Below the pieces are notes generated by a model that was not told the DNA's origin, made no database searches, and saw only the letters and a list, made by a program, of their open reading frames with translations. A stretch of 32,469 nucleotides of DNA. Origin: Clostridia bacterium (lineage in GTDB: Bacteria; Bacillota; Clostridia; Lachnospirales; Lachnospiraceae). Both the position numbers and the translations under genes were made by a program. Location of the stretch: the NCBI GenBank assembly GCA_026000755.1, contig BNZC01000015.1, positions 1 to 32,469 on the forward strand. Reading direction: 5' to 3'. Positions 14,044 to 21,060 of the stretch are shown here, in pieces; within the stretch, counting starts at the first letter, position 1; the number at the start of each line of letters is the position of its first letter.

Positions 14044-14541
14044 CTACACTGCTTTTAGCCTTTGATCTTGGCAGTTATTCACTTTAGCAATTGTAACCTC
14101 CGGTGTCAGCTCATTGCTGATGATGGTTAATACACGTTGAAATGCCTCCAAATCCGCCGCCGGAATGCGTTTTCCCATTCGCTCAACGACCTCGTCCACA
14201 TAGGACATACTCATATTATAATAGCGGAAAAAATCTTCTGTAACCGACAGTCGGTACTCCCGTCTGTCGTCGGGTGACTGTTGTTTAACCACATAACCCT
14301 TACGCACAAGATTATTGATTTTATGCGTTGCGTTTTGTGCGGAAATATTCACGAACTGCGCAAATTCATTTACGGTTGGAGTATTTAGTGCGTGGATAAC
14401 CTCTGCACAAAATATTTCCACAGCGGTTAAACTCGCCTCTCGAATCTCAAACTTTGCGAAAATCTTTTTATAAAAATGCAACTTGAATTTTAGGTAAACC
14501 TCTTTGAAGCCTTCTTCCAGTTTGAAATAATTATCTGTCAT
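14044..14541 (-). CDS. MarR-family transcriptional regulator
   Basis: The ATG at 14539-14541 is chosen because it stands nine bases after GAGG; the ATG three codons upstream touches that site directly. The 165-residue protein has a winged helix: LTAVEIFCAEVIHAL, then TVNEFAQFVNISAQNATHKIN as helix-turn-helix (about 55-78), LVRKGYVVKQQSPDDRREYRL as the wing with the DxRR signature, and a C-terminal dimerisation helix pair. MarR dimers bind palindromes and let go when they bind small ligands. An AT-rich palindrome lies just downstream of its promoter, so autorepression is likely. The divergent acetyltransferase may be under the same control. Confidence 0.85.
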   Translation of the reverse strand: MTDNYFKLEEGFKEVYLKFKLHFYKKIFAKFEIREASLTAVEIFCAEVIHALNTPTVNEFAQFVNISAQNATHKINNLVRKGYVVKQQSPDDRREYRLSVTEDFFRYYNMSMSYVDEVVERMGKRIPAADLEAFQRVLTIISNELTPEVTIAKVNNCQDQRLKAV

Positions 14542-14599
14542 TTGTATCATCCTCGTTCCTAATTGTTTTACCTGTTGCCCAAGGCGAAAGTAGATGGAA

Positions 14600-14620
14600 T
14601 TATTAAAATATATTTAATAA
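14600..14620. promoter_or_regulatory. Candidate MarR operator
   Basis: TTATTAAAATATATTTAATAA is an imperfect AT-rich palindrome located 6 bp downstream of the -10 box of the marR-like gene, in its transcript leader. Position and composition fit an autoregulatory operator. Confidence 0.45.
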
Positions 14621-14625
14621 AAATT

Positions 14626-14654
14626 ATTGTAGTATAAATCTTCTGATTTGTCAA
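14626..14654 (-). promoter_or_regulatory. Promoter of the MarR-family gene
   Basis: On the minus strand TTGACA (14649-14654), 17 bp and TACAAT (14626-14631). This is close to the vegetative consensus and lies 85 bp before the start codon. Confidence 0.7.
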
Positions 14655-14734
14655 GTATTATATGTTGTCCCAAATGTACAAGCATTATGAGGATTGCCGA
14701 AAATAGAACGGAAACAGTTAAGGAGTAAAAGAAC

Positions 14735-15271
14735 ATGATAATTCGTAAAACAACACCCACGGATCTTTTGGTTGTGCTTGCTATCTATGCAAAAGCCAGG
14801 GAGTTTATGAGTGAAAACGGCAATCCCACCCAATGGAAAGACTATTATCCGCCTGCTGAAATGATAGAAAATGATATTGCCGATAGACACGGCTATGTCT
14901 GCGAAAATGAAGGAGAAGTTGTTGCTGTGTTTTACTATAATATTGAGAATGATGCAACTTATGAATACATAGAGGGTGCATGGCAAAACGATGCAAACTA
15001 TGGCGTGGTTCACAGAATTGCCGTTAAGCAGGGCAGCAAAGGAATCGGCGGGGTTTGCCTGAACTGGGCGTTTGAGCAATGCGGTAATCTGAAAATTGAT
15101 ACCCATGAGGATAATATACCCATGCGAAGATTATTGGATAAATTGGGATTTGTCTATTGCGGTAAAATCCGGGTGCTTGAGGGTACAGAGGAGCGAATTG
15201 CATTTCAGAAAACGAGGGAGGAAATGAAAATGAAATCTAAAATACAGGAATCTACCACAGACAGATTATGA
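14735..15271 (+). CDS. GNAT-family N-acetyltransferase
   Basis: The start follows TTAAGGAG. The 178 residues show the GNAT order: an N-terminal IIRKTTPTDLLVVLAIYAKAREFM, central strands with EGEVVAVFYYNIENDATY, the acetyl-CoA-binding segment VVHRIAVKQGSKGIGGVCLNWAFEQC (V-x-R-I-A-V then a G-x-G turn, about residues 92-118), and a final IDTHEDNIPMRRLLDKLGFVYCG. Relatives transfer acetyl groups to small molecules or protein ends; the substrate is unknown. The last 14 residues (from KMKSKIQ) look foreign to the family and overlap a new start site (GGAGGAAATGAAA), which suggests that the original stop was lost or that a short remnant gene has been fused on. Confidence 0.8.
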   Translation: MIIRKTTPTDLLVVLAIYAKAREFMSENGNPTQWKDYYPPAEMIENDIADRHGYVCENEGEVVAVFYYNIENDATYEYIEGAWQNDANYGVVHRIAVKQGSKGIGGVCLNWAFEQCGNLKIDTHEDNIPMRRLLDKLGFVYCGKIRVLEGTEERIAFQKTREEMKMKSKIQESTTDRL

Positions 15272-15318
15272 ACTTATCGCAGATATTGTGCGTTGGAGAT
15301 TGAAGCAGTTAAAATGAG
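15228..15318 (+). pseudogene. Short frameshifted remnant after the acetyltransferase
   Basis: An ATG near 15231, with GGAGG upstream, opens KSKIQESTTDR, and after a one-base shift the next frame reads YELIADIVRWRLKQLK to a stop at about 15318. The continuity of sense across the shift suggests a small broken gene of unknown function. The terminator at 15352 follows. Confidence 0.3.
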
Positions 15319-15674
15319 TTGGTTTGAAAATAACCTCACGGGATTCATTGAATACAAAAAATACACGTTCGTTGTGGACGTGTATTTTTTGTATGATTAA
15401 ATTTAATTGAGATTGAATGAACATTACAAAATAAATTCATACAAAAACCACTATAAATTCATACAAAGTCACTTGAAGAGCTGTATTAAAACTAATATAA
15501 TTATAAAAAATAGTATTGTAACGATTGTTCGTTTTAGCTGTTTCACGTTTTTTAGCAGTTCCACATGAAATTGCCGGAACAACTCAAGTTTTTCTTCAAA
15601 AAACACTTTGCGGAATGATTCCCGCCAAGCAGTAGCGTAACATTGAACTACCACGAAGAGAAAAGGAGGTTTTC
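15272..15674. other. 403-bp stretch: gene remnant, terminator and doubtful minus-strand frame
   Basis: It holds the end of a frameshifted remnant and a strong bidirectional terminator (15352-15394). A minus-strand frame at 15469-15654 encodes 61 residues with a basic helix and a hydrophobic C-terminal segment (TIVTILFFIIILVLIQLF). That frame would start at a GTG without a ribosome binding site, so it is either a small tail-anchored protein or a fragment. Confidence 0.4.
15352..15394. terminator. Bidirectional terminator
   Basis: A perfect 17-bp stem (ATACAAAAAATACACGT at 15352-15368 and its complement at 15378-15394) with a nine-base loop. The A6 and T6 runs give terminator feet on both strands. 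Confidence 0.85.
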
Positions 15675-16273
15675 ATGAATTATCAGCATTTATTGGAGCT
15701 TCGGGAAGAAGTTCTTGAAAAGAGAGGAAGCATTTCTGAAATCGTATGCGAGGCACCCGGAAAAAAACAGAGTACCATGGGGCAAATCAAGGAAAAGCTT
15801 TTTCCTATGCAAAGATAGCCCTCAAAAGAAGGAAAGAACCGGATGAATTATTTGTAAAAGCAATTCATGCAATCTTGATGAAAAATAATCCGGTTGGCGG
15901 CATTTATCGTACCAACTCTGTTTTTATTACAGGGACAAGATATGAACCACCATTACCGGAGATACTGCCTTATCAGCTGAGAGCTTTCTTTGAAGAGTTA
16001 CCCTATAAAATCATGCCTCCAATTTATCTGGCGGCTTATACCCATGCGGAATTTGTAAAAATCCATCCGTTTTTGGATGGAAATGGAAGAACTTCCCGAA
16101 TGATTATGAACTACCAGTTAATGCGAAACGGATTCTTCCCCATTTCAATTGAACAAGAAGTACGCTTATCGTATTTTAAGCATTTGGAGTGCTATGCCCT
16201 TTATGGGGAATTGGAACCATTTGCGGATATGGTTGCGGATTTAGAGGAAAAAAGACTGAGGGAACAGTTGTAG
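15675..16273 (+). pseudogene. Fic-family protein, broken near the N terminus
   Basis: A good start (AAAGGAGG, ATG 15675) opens NYQHLLELREEVLEKRGSISEIV, the usual start of a Fic protein, but that frame ends at 15818. The catalytic part is read in another frame from 15746 (175 codons): DELFVKAIHAILM, GGIYRTNSVFITG, then the Fic motif HPFLDGNGRTSR with its His and both Arg, and the C-terminal helices. Fic enzymes transfer AMP or related groups to target proteins. Between the two parts, the stretch that in class II Fic proteins holds the inhibitory (S/T)xxxE(G/N) helix is missing or scrambled (EYHGANQGKAF). Either the gene is dead, or a short Fic without its inhibitory segment is made from an internal start. 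Confidence 0.7.
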
Positions 16274-16358
16274 AAATCTGCTTTCGAAGTTCCTCCTACG
16301 CCATTGCTTAGCTGAATAGTAACCGGTGGTCAATGAAAAAACCAAACTGTTTCGTTTT

Positions 16359-16568
16359 TTAGCCAAATCGTTTCACCCGTCCAAGCAAGAACTTATAGCG
16401 CAATTGAACGGCATTTACTTGATAAATACAAGAGTCAATCAAATCGGGATCTACTACGTTTTCAAAATTGGAATAAGCTAAGTCCAATTCGCTTTTCGTC
16501 TGTTTTAAGTCATCTAAGAGTAAATCCAAGGCCTTATTTTTCTGTGCTTTTTTTCGAAATAATGTCAT
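16359..16568 (-). CDS. yaaL: YaaL/DUF2508-family small protein
   Basis: The 69-residue protein begins MTLFRKKAQKNKALDLLLDDL, an amphipathic helix, followed by LAYSNFENVVDPDLIDSCIYQVNAVQLRYKFLLGRVK. The NFxxVxDPxLID and AxxxRYxxLL pattern is that of YaaL (DUF2508). In Bacillus, yaaL lies next to bofA; here a bofA-like gene also follows, but in the opposite direction. A GAGAGGATAAG precedes the ATG. The function of the family is not well defined. Confidence 0.75.
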   Translation of the reverse strand: MTLFRKKAQKNKALDLLLDDLKQTKSELDLAYSNFENVVDPDLIDSCIYQVNAVQLRYKFLLGRVKRFG

Positions 16569-16747
16569 GGGCTTATCCTCTCTATTTTCCGGTACAGCGT
16601 TTTCCGCTCAGTTATTTGAAATACGCTGTATGGGTTTTCTGTTATTACTAAGTATACTCAAATATAGGAAATTTATACAGGATATGGAATAAAAGGACAG
16701 AGAAATCATATATATTACAGGAAGTAAAGAACACTTCCTATAATCAG

Positions 16748-16811
16748 ATTTACGGGGCAAAGAGTACTCCTCTTACCGAAACTGCATACAGAACTTCGTT
16801 TTGATAAACTA
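16748..16811 (+). repeat. Dispersed palindromic element, copy B
   Basis: GATTTACGGGGCAAAGAG leads into CTCCTCTTACCGAAACTGC and, after about ten extra bases, CGTTTTGATAAACTAT. Compared with copy C on the other strand (17263-17307) the first 35 bases match almost fully, and the end matches after the insertion. A small hairpin (AGGAAGT / ACTTCCT, 16719-16739) precedes it. It lies 30 bp before the bofA-like gene. Confidence 0.6.
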
Positions 16812-16840
16812 TAAGTAATGAGAGGGAAAGGAAAAATTCT

Positions 16841-17107
16841 ATGGCTTACGGAACCCTGGCGATTGTGGGAATCTGCATTTTTATTCTTTGTATCAGTCTG
16901 TTAAAACAAAAAGCACGGCTTATATTTTCCTTTCTTTTTCGGGGCGGACTGGGTTTTTGTGGTATCTATTTTGCCAATCAATTTTTTGAAAAACAGGAGA
17001 TTTCGGTAATGGTGGGATATAACCCGGCCAGTTTTTTGACACTTGGAAGCCTTGGATTTAGTGGCTTTGCACTTCTCTATGGCATTATGCTGTATCGAAA
17101 TTTGTAG
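16841..17107 (+). CDS. bofA: BofA-like small membrane protein
   Basis: This 88-residue protein, preceded by GAGAGGGAAAGG, has two or three hydrophobic segments: LAIVGICIFILCISLL, a middle segment with FRGGLGFCGIYFANQF, and VGYNPASFLTLGSLGFSGFALLYGI. The final NPxSxLTLGxLGxxGxxLLYGI pattern and the length match BofA, which in sporulating Firmicutes holds back the SpoIVFB protease that processes pro-sigma-K. Non-sporulating relatives also carry such genes. The yaaL-like neighbour supports the call. Whether it controls a protease here cannot be told. Confidence 0.7.
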   Translation: MAYGTLAIVGICIFILCISLLKQKARLIFSFLFRGGLGFCGIYFANQFFEKQEISVMVGYNPASFLTLGSLGFSGFALLYGIMLYRNL

Positions 17108-17143
17108 AACTTTCACAAAAATGAAAAACTTATCAAAAAGGGG

Positions 17144-17172
17144 TAGACAAGAGAGGAAAGATTCGTTATAAT
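17144..17172 (+). promoter_or_regulatory. Promoter of the Tad pilus operon
   Basis: TAGACA (17144-17149), exactly 17 bp, and a perfect TATAAT (17167-17172). The first gene starts 178 bp further on, so the transcript has a long leader that contains palindromic element C. Confidence 0.75.
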
Positions 17173-17262
17173 CCAAATTAGGGTTAAGGAAAGGTGTAAG
17201 ATACACTTGGGAGATTCTGTTAGTCAAGGTATCGGAAACGCTTCTTGATCTCAAAAGAATAG

Positions 17263-17307
17263 CTTATCGAAACGTAGTTTCGGTAAGAGGGGCGTACTTT
17301 GCCCCGT
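17263..17307 (-). repeat. Dispersed palindromic element, copy C, in the pilus-operon leader
   Basis: On the plus strand two hairpins follow each other: CTTATCGAAAC / GTTTCGGTAAG (loop GTA) and GGGGC / GCCCC (loop GTACTTT reading across), then GTCAATAAAAAGG. On the minus strand the sequence matches copies A and B. Lying in the leader, it could influence transcription or translation of the operon. Confidence 0.6.
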
Positions 17308-17349
17308 CAATAAAAAGGCAGGTGATGGATTGAGATAGAAACAGTAAAA

Positions 17350-17850
17350 ATGGTGTGGACCTTGTTGTTGCTGGCAAGTGCAATCTACACAGACATTAGG
17401 CAAAGGCGGATAAAGAATCGGATGATCTGTCTTGGCATAGGTACGGGGCTTTTGTTCCAATATTTGGAATTGGGAGGAAAGGGTGTACTGTTAGGAATCT
17501 TACAAATATCTGTTCCGATTATCGTGTTATATCTTTTATTTCTCATGCGTGCCTTAGGGGCAGGCGATATCAAATTATTTTCCGTAATAGGGAGTCTTTG
17601 GAATTTCAAGTTGTTATTTTGGTGTGTGGTATTTTCATTTTTAGCAGGTGCTATCTGGTCTTTGGGAAAAATGATGTATCACAGGAATGTTAGGATGCGT
17701 CTTTTGTATTTTGTCGCTTATCTGCGAAAAGTTTTAGAAGAAAAGGCTTTGTCTGTGTACGATGTGCCGTCAAAAGAGGCGCATAATTTCATTCATTTTT
17801 CGATACCGATGTTCATCGGTTATCTCATTGCTATGGGGGTGGTTTATTGA
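17350..17850 (+). CDS. tadV: Prepilin peptidase (A24 family, TadV/CpaA-like)
   Basis: The 166-residue protein is mostly membrane-embedded. The two catalytic Asp of A24 aspartyl peptidases are visible: the first in ASAIYTDIRQRRIKN (about residue 15) and the second in RALGAGDIKLF (about 75), the GxGD motif. It would cut the leader of Flp-type pilins at the inner face of the membrane. The AGGTGATGG upstream lies further from the ATG than usual, so translation may begin at a rare codon a few triplets earlier. It is the first gene of the pilus operon, and its TGA overlaps the start of the next gene. Confidence 0.85.
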   Translation: MVWTLLLLASAIYTDIRQRRIKNRMICLGIGTGLLFQYLELGGKGVLLGILQISVPIIVLYLLFLMRALGAGDIKLFSVIGSLWNFKLLFWCVVFSFLAGAIWSLGKMMYHRNVRMRLLYFVAYLRKVLEEKALSVYDVPSKEAHNFIHFSIPMFIGYLIAMGVVY

Positions 17851-18857
17851 AAAAACTTCGGATCGCCATTTGTGAAGAACAGAAGGCGTATCGAGAAAAA
17901 TTAGCGGAGTATTTTATTTGCAAGAAAAGCGATGGGCTACAGGTCGCTACATTTTCAAAACAAACAGTATTTGAGAGGGAAGGAGCAGGGATTGTTTTTG
18001 ACATTGTCTTATTTGGGAAAGGTTTTGCCCGAAACAAATTCAAAAAGGAGGGGGGTATCTTATACCTTTATTTAAGCGAGGAAGAGGAGGGAGAAAAAGA
18101 AGGAATAGCTTGTATTTACAAGTATCAGTCATTGGCGGAGATTTTACGGCAAATTTTTCTGGAGTATCAGAAAATGGGTCTTGTGGACACCTATATTTAC
18201 GGGAAAGAAAAGGAGATAATTGCTGTATATTCGCCCTGCCAAAGCCGTCTTCGCACGCCTTTTGCTCTAACGATGGCTTCTATATGTGCTTCGGAAAAAA
18301 AGACGCTGTACTTGAATTTGGGGGAATGGGCGGGTTTTACGGGTTGGTTCGCCCAAGAGTATAGCAGGGATTTATCGGATTTGATTTATATGTTGTCGGG
18401 ATCGGAGAAAAAATTGAAAGGTGTCATAGAAAGTGTGACCTACAGCATGAATCAGATGGATTTTATACCACCCATGTCAGATGCGGTGCAATTATGTGAT
18501 ACATCATCGGAGGATTATAGGAAACTCCTTGAGGTCTTAGCAAAGCAGACGGATTATGAGATTCTTGTGTGGGATTTTGGAGTTATGGTACCCGGGTTTT
18601 TCTCCCTCTTAGAGGGTTTCGGTCATGTATACAGCATTGTGGATCAGGGCAATTTGGCAGGAGGACAAAGACAGCAATTTGAGGAAAGCCTAATGAAACG
18701 AGGCGGAGAGCATATTGCAGAAAAAACAGAATATGTGATATTTTCAAGTGCGGAGGGCCATGCGGTAGAAAGAGATCCTGCGATACCCCAATGGTTGTAT
18801 AACGGTTTGGGCGATCGGGTTCGGTCGGTAAGGGGGAATCAGCTTGGGAGGATGTAA
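17847..18857 (+). CDS. tadZ: TadZ/CpaE-like protein with degenerate P-loop
   Basis: It begins with TTG in the stop codon of the prepilin peptidase gene (TTGA overlap) and gives 336 residues. Residues 1-115 resemble an atypical receiver domain (KKLRIAICEEQKAYREKLAEYF), and the rest has the layout of a ParA/MinD-type ATPase: a strand IIAVYSPC, a helix, KKTLYLNLGEW, a long LSDLIYMLSGSEKKLKGVIE region, and TDYEILVWDFGVMVPGFFSLLEG. The Walker A Lys/Thr motif is not present at the expected place (YSPCQSRLRTPF), so ATP binding is doubtful. TadZ proteins place the pilus machine in the cell. The 3' end is duplicated 76 bp downstream. Confidence 0.7.
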   Translation: MKKLRIAICEEQKAYREKLAEYFICKKSDGLQVATFSKQTVFEREGAGIVFDIVLFGKGFARNKFKKEGGILYLYLSEEEEGEKEGIACIYKYQSLAEILRQIFLEYQKMGLVDTYIYGKEKEIIAVYSPCQSRLRTPFALTMASICASEKKTLYLNLGEWAGFTGWFAQEYSRDLSDLIYMLSGSEKKLKGVIESVTYSMNQMDFIPPMSDAVQLCDTSSEDYRKLLEVLAKQTDYEILVWDFGVMVPGFFSLLEGFGHVYSIVDQGNLAGGQRQQFEESLMKRGGEHIAEKTEYVIFSSAEGHAVERDPAIPQWLYNGLGDRVRSVRGNQLGRM

Positions 18858-18949
18858 GAAGCATGGGCAGATTTTTAGCGACTTAAAGAGTCGGGTTCGG
18901 TCGGTAAGGGAGAATCAGCTTGGAAGGATGTAGGGGATATGAGCAGGTT
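18815..18949 (+). repeat. 76-bp tandem duplication at the tadZ/tadA junction
   Basis: TCGGGTTCGGTCGGTAAGGG is present at 18815 and 18891, and similarity runs on for about 60 bp, including AATCAGCTTGG and GGATGTA and an ATGxGCAGxTT start-like sequence at 18863 and 18939. The first copy forms the end of tadZ and the second leads into tadA. Confidence 0.85.
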
Positions 18950-20128
18950 CGCAAATATGTCATGGAGCGTTTTGACATGGGGAGGGAACTTTCAGATGAA
19001 GAGATTTATGACAGTATAGACGAAGGGGTCTGCCTTGTGGCAAAGGAGATTTCTATGAGCATTCAGGAACGGCGAATGCTCAGAAAGCAGGTGTTTTACT
19101 CTCTGAGAAGGCTTGATATTTTACAAGAACTCATCGAAGATGATGAGATTTCGGAAATCATGGTAAACGGCGCAAAAAAGATTTTTTATGAAAAAGCAGG
19201 CAACATCGTTTTGTGGGACAAGCATTTTACAAGAGAGGAAAGCCTAGAGGACATTATTCAGCAGATGGCGGGCAACAGTAACCGCATGATAAATGAATAT
19301 TCACCCATTGTGGACACCCGTTTAAGCGATGGTTCTCGTGTCAATGTGGTGCTCTCCCCCATTGCCTTAGATGGCTCTTGTATTTCCATCCGAAAATTTC
19401 CAAAATCAGCTTTCCATATGAAGCATTTGATAGAAATTGCTTCCATAAGTGCAGAGCTTGCAGATTTTTTAGAGAAAATGGTAAAAGCTCGCTATAATAT
19501 CTTTATTTCCGGAGGAACGGGATCCGGGAAAACGACATTTTTGAATGCCTTATCGGCGTTTATCCCGTCCGAGGAGCGAATTGTTACCATAGAAGATTCC
19601 GCAGAGCTTCAAATTCAAAATGTGCCAAATCTGGTGCGTTTAGAAACCCGCAATGCCAATGTGGAAACGGGGAAGGAGATTGCGATTCGGGATCTGATAA
19701 AAACGGCACTACGTATGCGACCGGATCGGATTATCGTAGGAGAAGTCCGGGGAGCGGAAGCCTTAGATATGCTATCTGCCATGAATACAGGACATGACGG
19801 TTCTCTTAGCACAGGACACGCCAATAGCTGTGAAGATATGTTAAAACGTCTGGAAACCATGGTTTTGATGGGGATGGATTTGCCTCTTGCCGCCATTCGG
19901 GGGCAGATTGCAGCGGGAATTGACATTCTGGTGCATTTGGGCAGACTTCGGGATAAGAGCAGGAAACTCTTACAAATCACAGAGGTCTTGAATTATGCAA
20001 ATGGAGAAATCCGCTTAAATCCCTTGTTTCAATTTCAAGAAAGGGGGGAGGTACATGGGAGGATTTCGGGTTATTGGGAAAAGGTGGGAGAGCTTCAAAG
20101 CACAGATAAGTTATTGGCGGCAGGGTAA
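18920..20128 (+). CDS. tadA: TadA/CpaF-type pilus assembly ATPase
   Basis: The 402-residue protein belongs to the CpaF/TadA branch of secretion ATPases. The N-terminal domain has EQVRKYVMERFDMGRELSDEEI and DDEISEIMVNG. The motor has SGGTGSGKTTFLNAL as Walker A (about residues 195-209), ERIVTIEDSAELQI as Asp box, RPDRIIVGEVRG as Walker B and NTGHDGSLSTGHANS as the His box. It would power pilin polymerisation at the membrane. The TTG at 18920 stands seven bases after AAGGGAG and keeps the conserved YEQVRKYV opening; the next in-frame ATG (18962) would cut it off. The ATG at 18939 is in another frame, which may be a result of the tandem duplication. The 3' end overlaps tadB by 74 bp. Confidence 0.9.
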   Translation: MEGCRGYEQVRKYVMERFDMGRELSDEEIYDSIDEGVCLVAKEISMSIQERRMLRKQVFYSLRRLDILQELIEDDEISEIMVNGAKKIFYEKAGNIVLWDKHFTREESLEDIIQQMAGNSNRMINEYSPIVDTRLSDGSRVNVVLSPIALDGSCISIRKFPKSAFHMKHLIEIASISAELADFLEKMVKARYNIFISGGTGSGKTTFLNALSAFIPSEERIVTIEDSAELQIQNVPNLVRLETRNANVETGKEIAIRDLIKTALRMRPDRIIVGEVRGAEALDMLSAMNTGHDGSLSTGHANSCEDMLKRLETMVLMGMDLPLAAIRGQIAAGIDILVHLGRLRDKSRKLLQITEVLNYANGEIRLNPLFQFQERGEVHGRISGYWEKVGELQSTDKLLAAG

Positions 20129-20891
20129 AGATGTAAAAGGGCAGGGGAAGCCTTTGGATTATCGAAACTACAATTTGAATCAAAAAGAAATCGCTCTTTG
20201 CCTCTTACAATCGGGTGGAATGTCACTTCTTATCGCAGGGCTTTTTTATCATAGTTTTTGGGGAATTTTACTGGCTCTCCCACTCATTCCCTTTTTTCTG
20301 TATCAATGCAAAGAGTATGGAAAAGTCAGGCAGCAGCGGGAGCTGAGTTTTGGCTTCAAAGAATGTATTCGCTTAGCGGCAGCAGCTATGCGGGCAGGTT
20401 ATTCTCCTGAAAATGCCTTTGCGGAAGCGGAAAAGGAGCTAAGCCACCTGTTGTCAGAGCAAGATATGATGTGTAGAGAGCTTCGGGAAATCAATCGCCA
20501 AGTCAGGCTAAATATTCCTTTGGAAAAATTGCTGTCAGAATTTGCCTTTCGTAGCGGTGTAGAGGAAATTCGCATTTTTGCCCAAGTGTTTGCTCATGCA
20601 AAGCGAAGCGGTGGGGATTTTATCCGTATTCTACAGGAAACAGCACAAAGAATCAGCGACAAGGTAGAAGTGTTACAGGAAATCCAAACGGTCATTGCTG
20701 CAAAAGAGATGGAGCAAAAAATCATGAATGTAATTCCCTTGGGGATATTGCTTATGGTAAGCTTAGGTTCGCCCGGTTTTTTGGATGTTTTATACCAAAG
20801 TGCGTTTGGGCGATGCGTGATGACACTTTGTCTGTTGATTTATGGGGCAGCATATTTGCTGTCAAAGCGAATTGTGGCAATTGAGGTGTAA
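20055..20891 (+). CDS. tadB: TadB-like inner-membrane platform protein
   Basis: The ATG at 20055 stands behind a very strong AGGGGGGAGG, inside the end of tadA. The 278-residue product has two membrane helices near residues 50-90 and further ones at the C terminus. Between them lies the F domain of type II/IV secretion: FGFKECIRLAAAAMRAGYSPENAF, LREINRQVRLNIPLEKLL, and FAQVFAHAKRSGGDFIRILQETAQ. It would form the platform on which TadA acts, together with TadC. Its last 18 codons are present three times in tandem. Only the first copy is part of the gene. Confidence 0.85.
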   Translation: MGGFRVIGKRWESFKAQISYWRQGKDVKGQGKPLDYRNYNLNQKEIALCLLQSGGMSLLIAGLFYHSFWGILLALPLIPFFLYQCKEYGKVRQQRELSFGFKECIRLAAAAMRAGYSPENAFAEAEKELSHLLSEQDMMCRELREINRQVRLNIPLEKLLSEFAFRSGVEEIRIFAQVFAHAKRSGGDFIRILQETAQRISDKVEVLQEIQTVIAAKEMEQKIMNVIPLGILLMVSLGSPGFLDVLYQSAFGRCVMTLCLLIYGAAYLLSKRIVAIEV

Positions 20892-21060
20892 GTGAAAGGT
20901 TTTGCCTGTTGATTTATGGGGCGGCGTATCTGCTGTCAAAGCGAATTGTGGCAATAGGTGTAAATGAAAGGTTTTTGTTTGTTGATTTATGAGGTGGCGT
21001 ACTTGCTGTCAAAGAGAATCGCAGCAATCGAGGCGTGAGGTTCAATCGAGGTGTAAGTGT
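20833..21060 (+). repeat. Three tandem units at the tadB/tadC junction
   Basis: Units start at 20833, 20907 and 20980 (periods 74 and 73 bp), each beginning TGTTGATTTATG and carrying TTGCTGTCAAAG or a close form. Unit 2 is about 90 percent like unit 1; unit 3 is more distant and has an extra inner duplication of TCGAGGxGT. Translated in the right frames all three read LLSKRI(V/A)AI, and units 1 and 3 differ at many third codon positions. Confidence 0.85.

Noticed and set aside
14651..15106. Minus-strand frame of 151 codons
   Set aside because: It is opposite the acetyltransferase, which has a clear GNAT pattern and a good ribosome binding site; the minus frame has neither.
18862..18885. Short frame MGRFLAT as a possible leader peptide before tadA
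   Set aside because: It lies in the duplicated stretch and lacks its own spacing to a ribosome binding site; it is better seen as a duplication stub.
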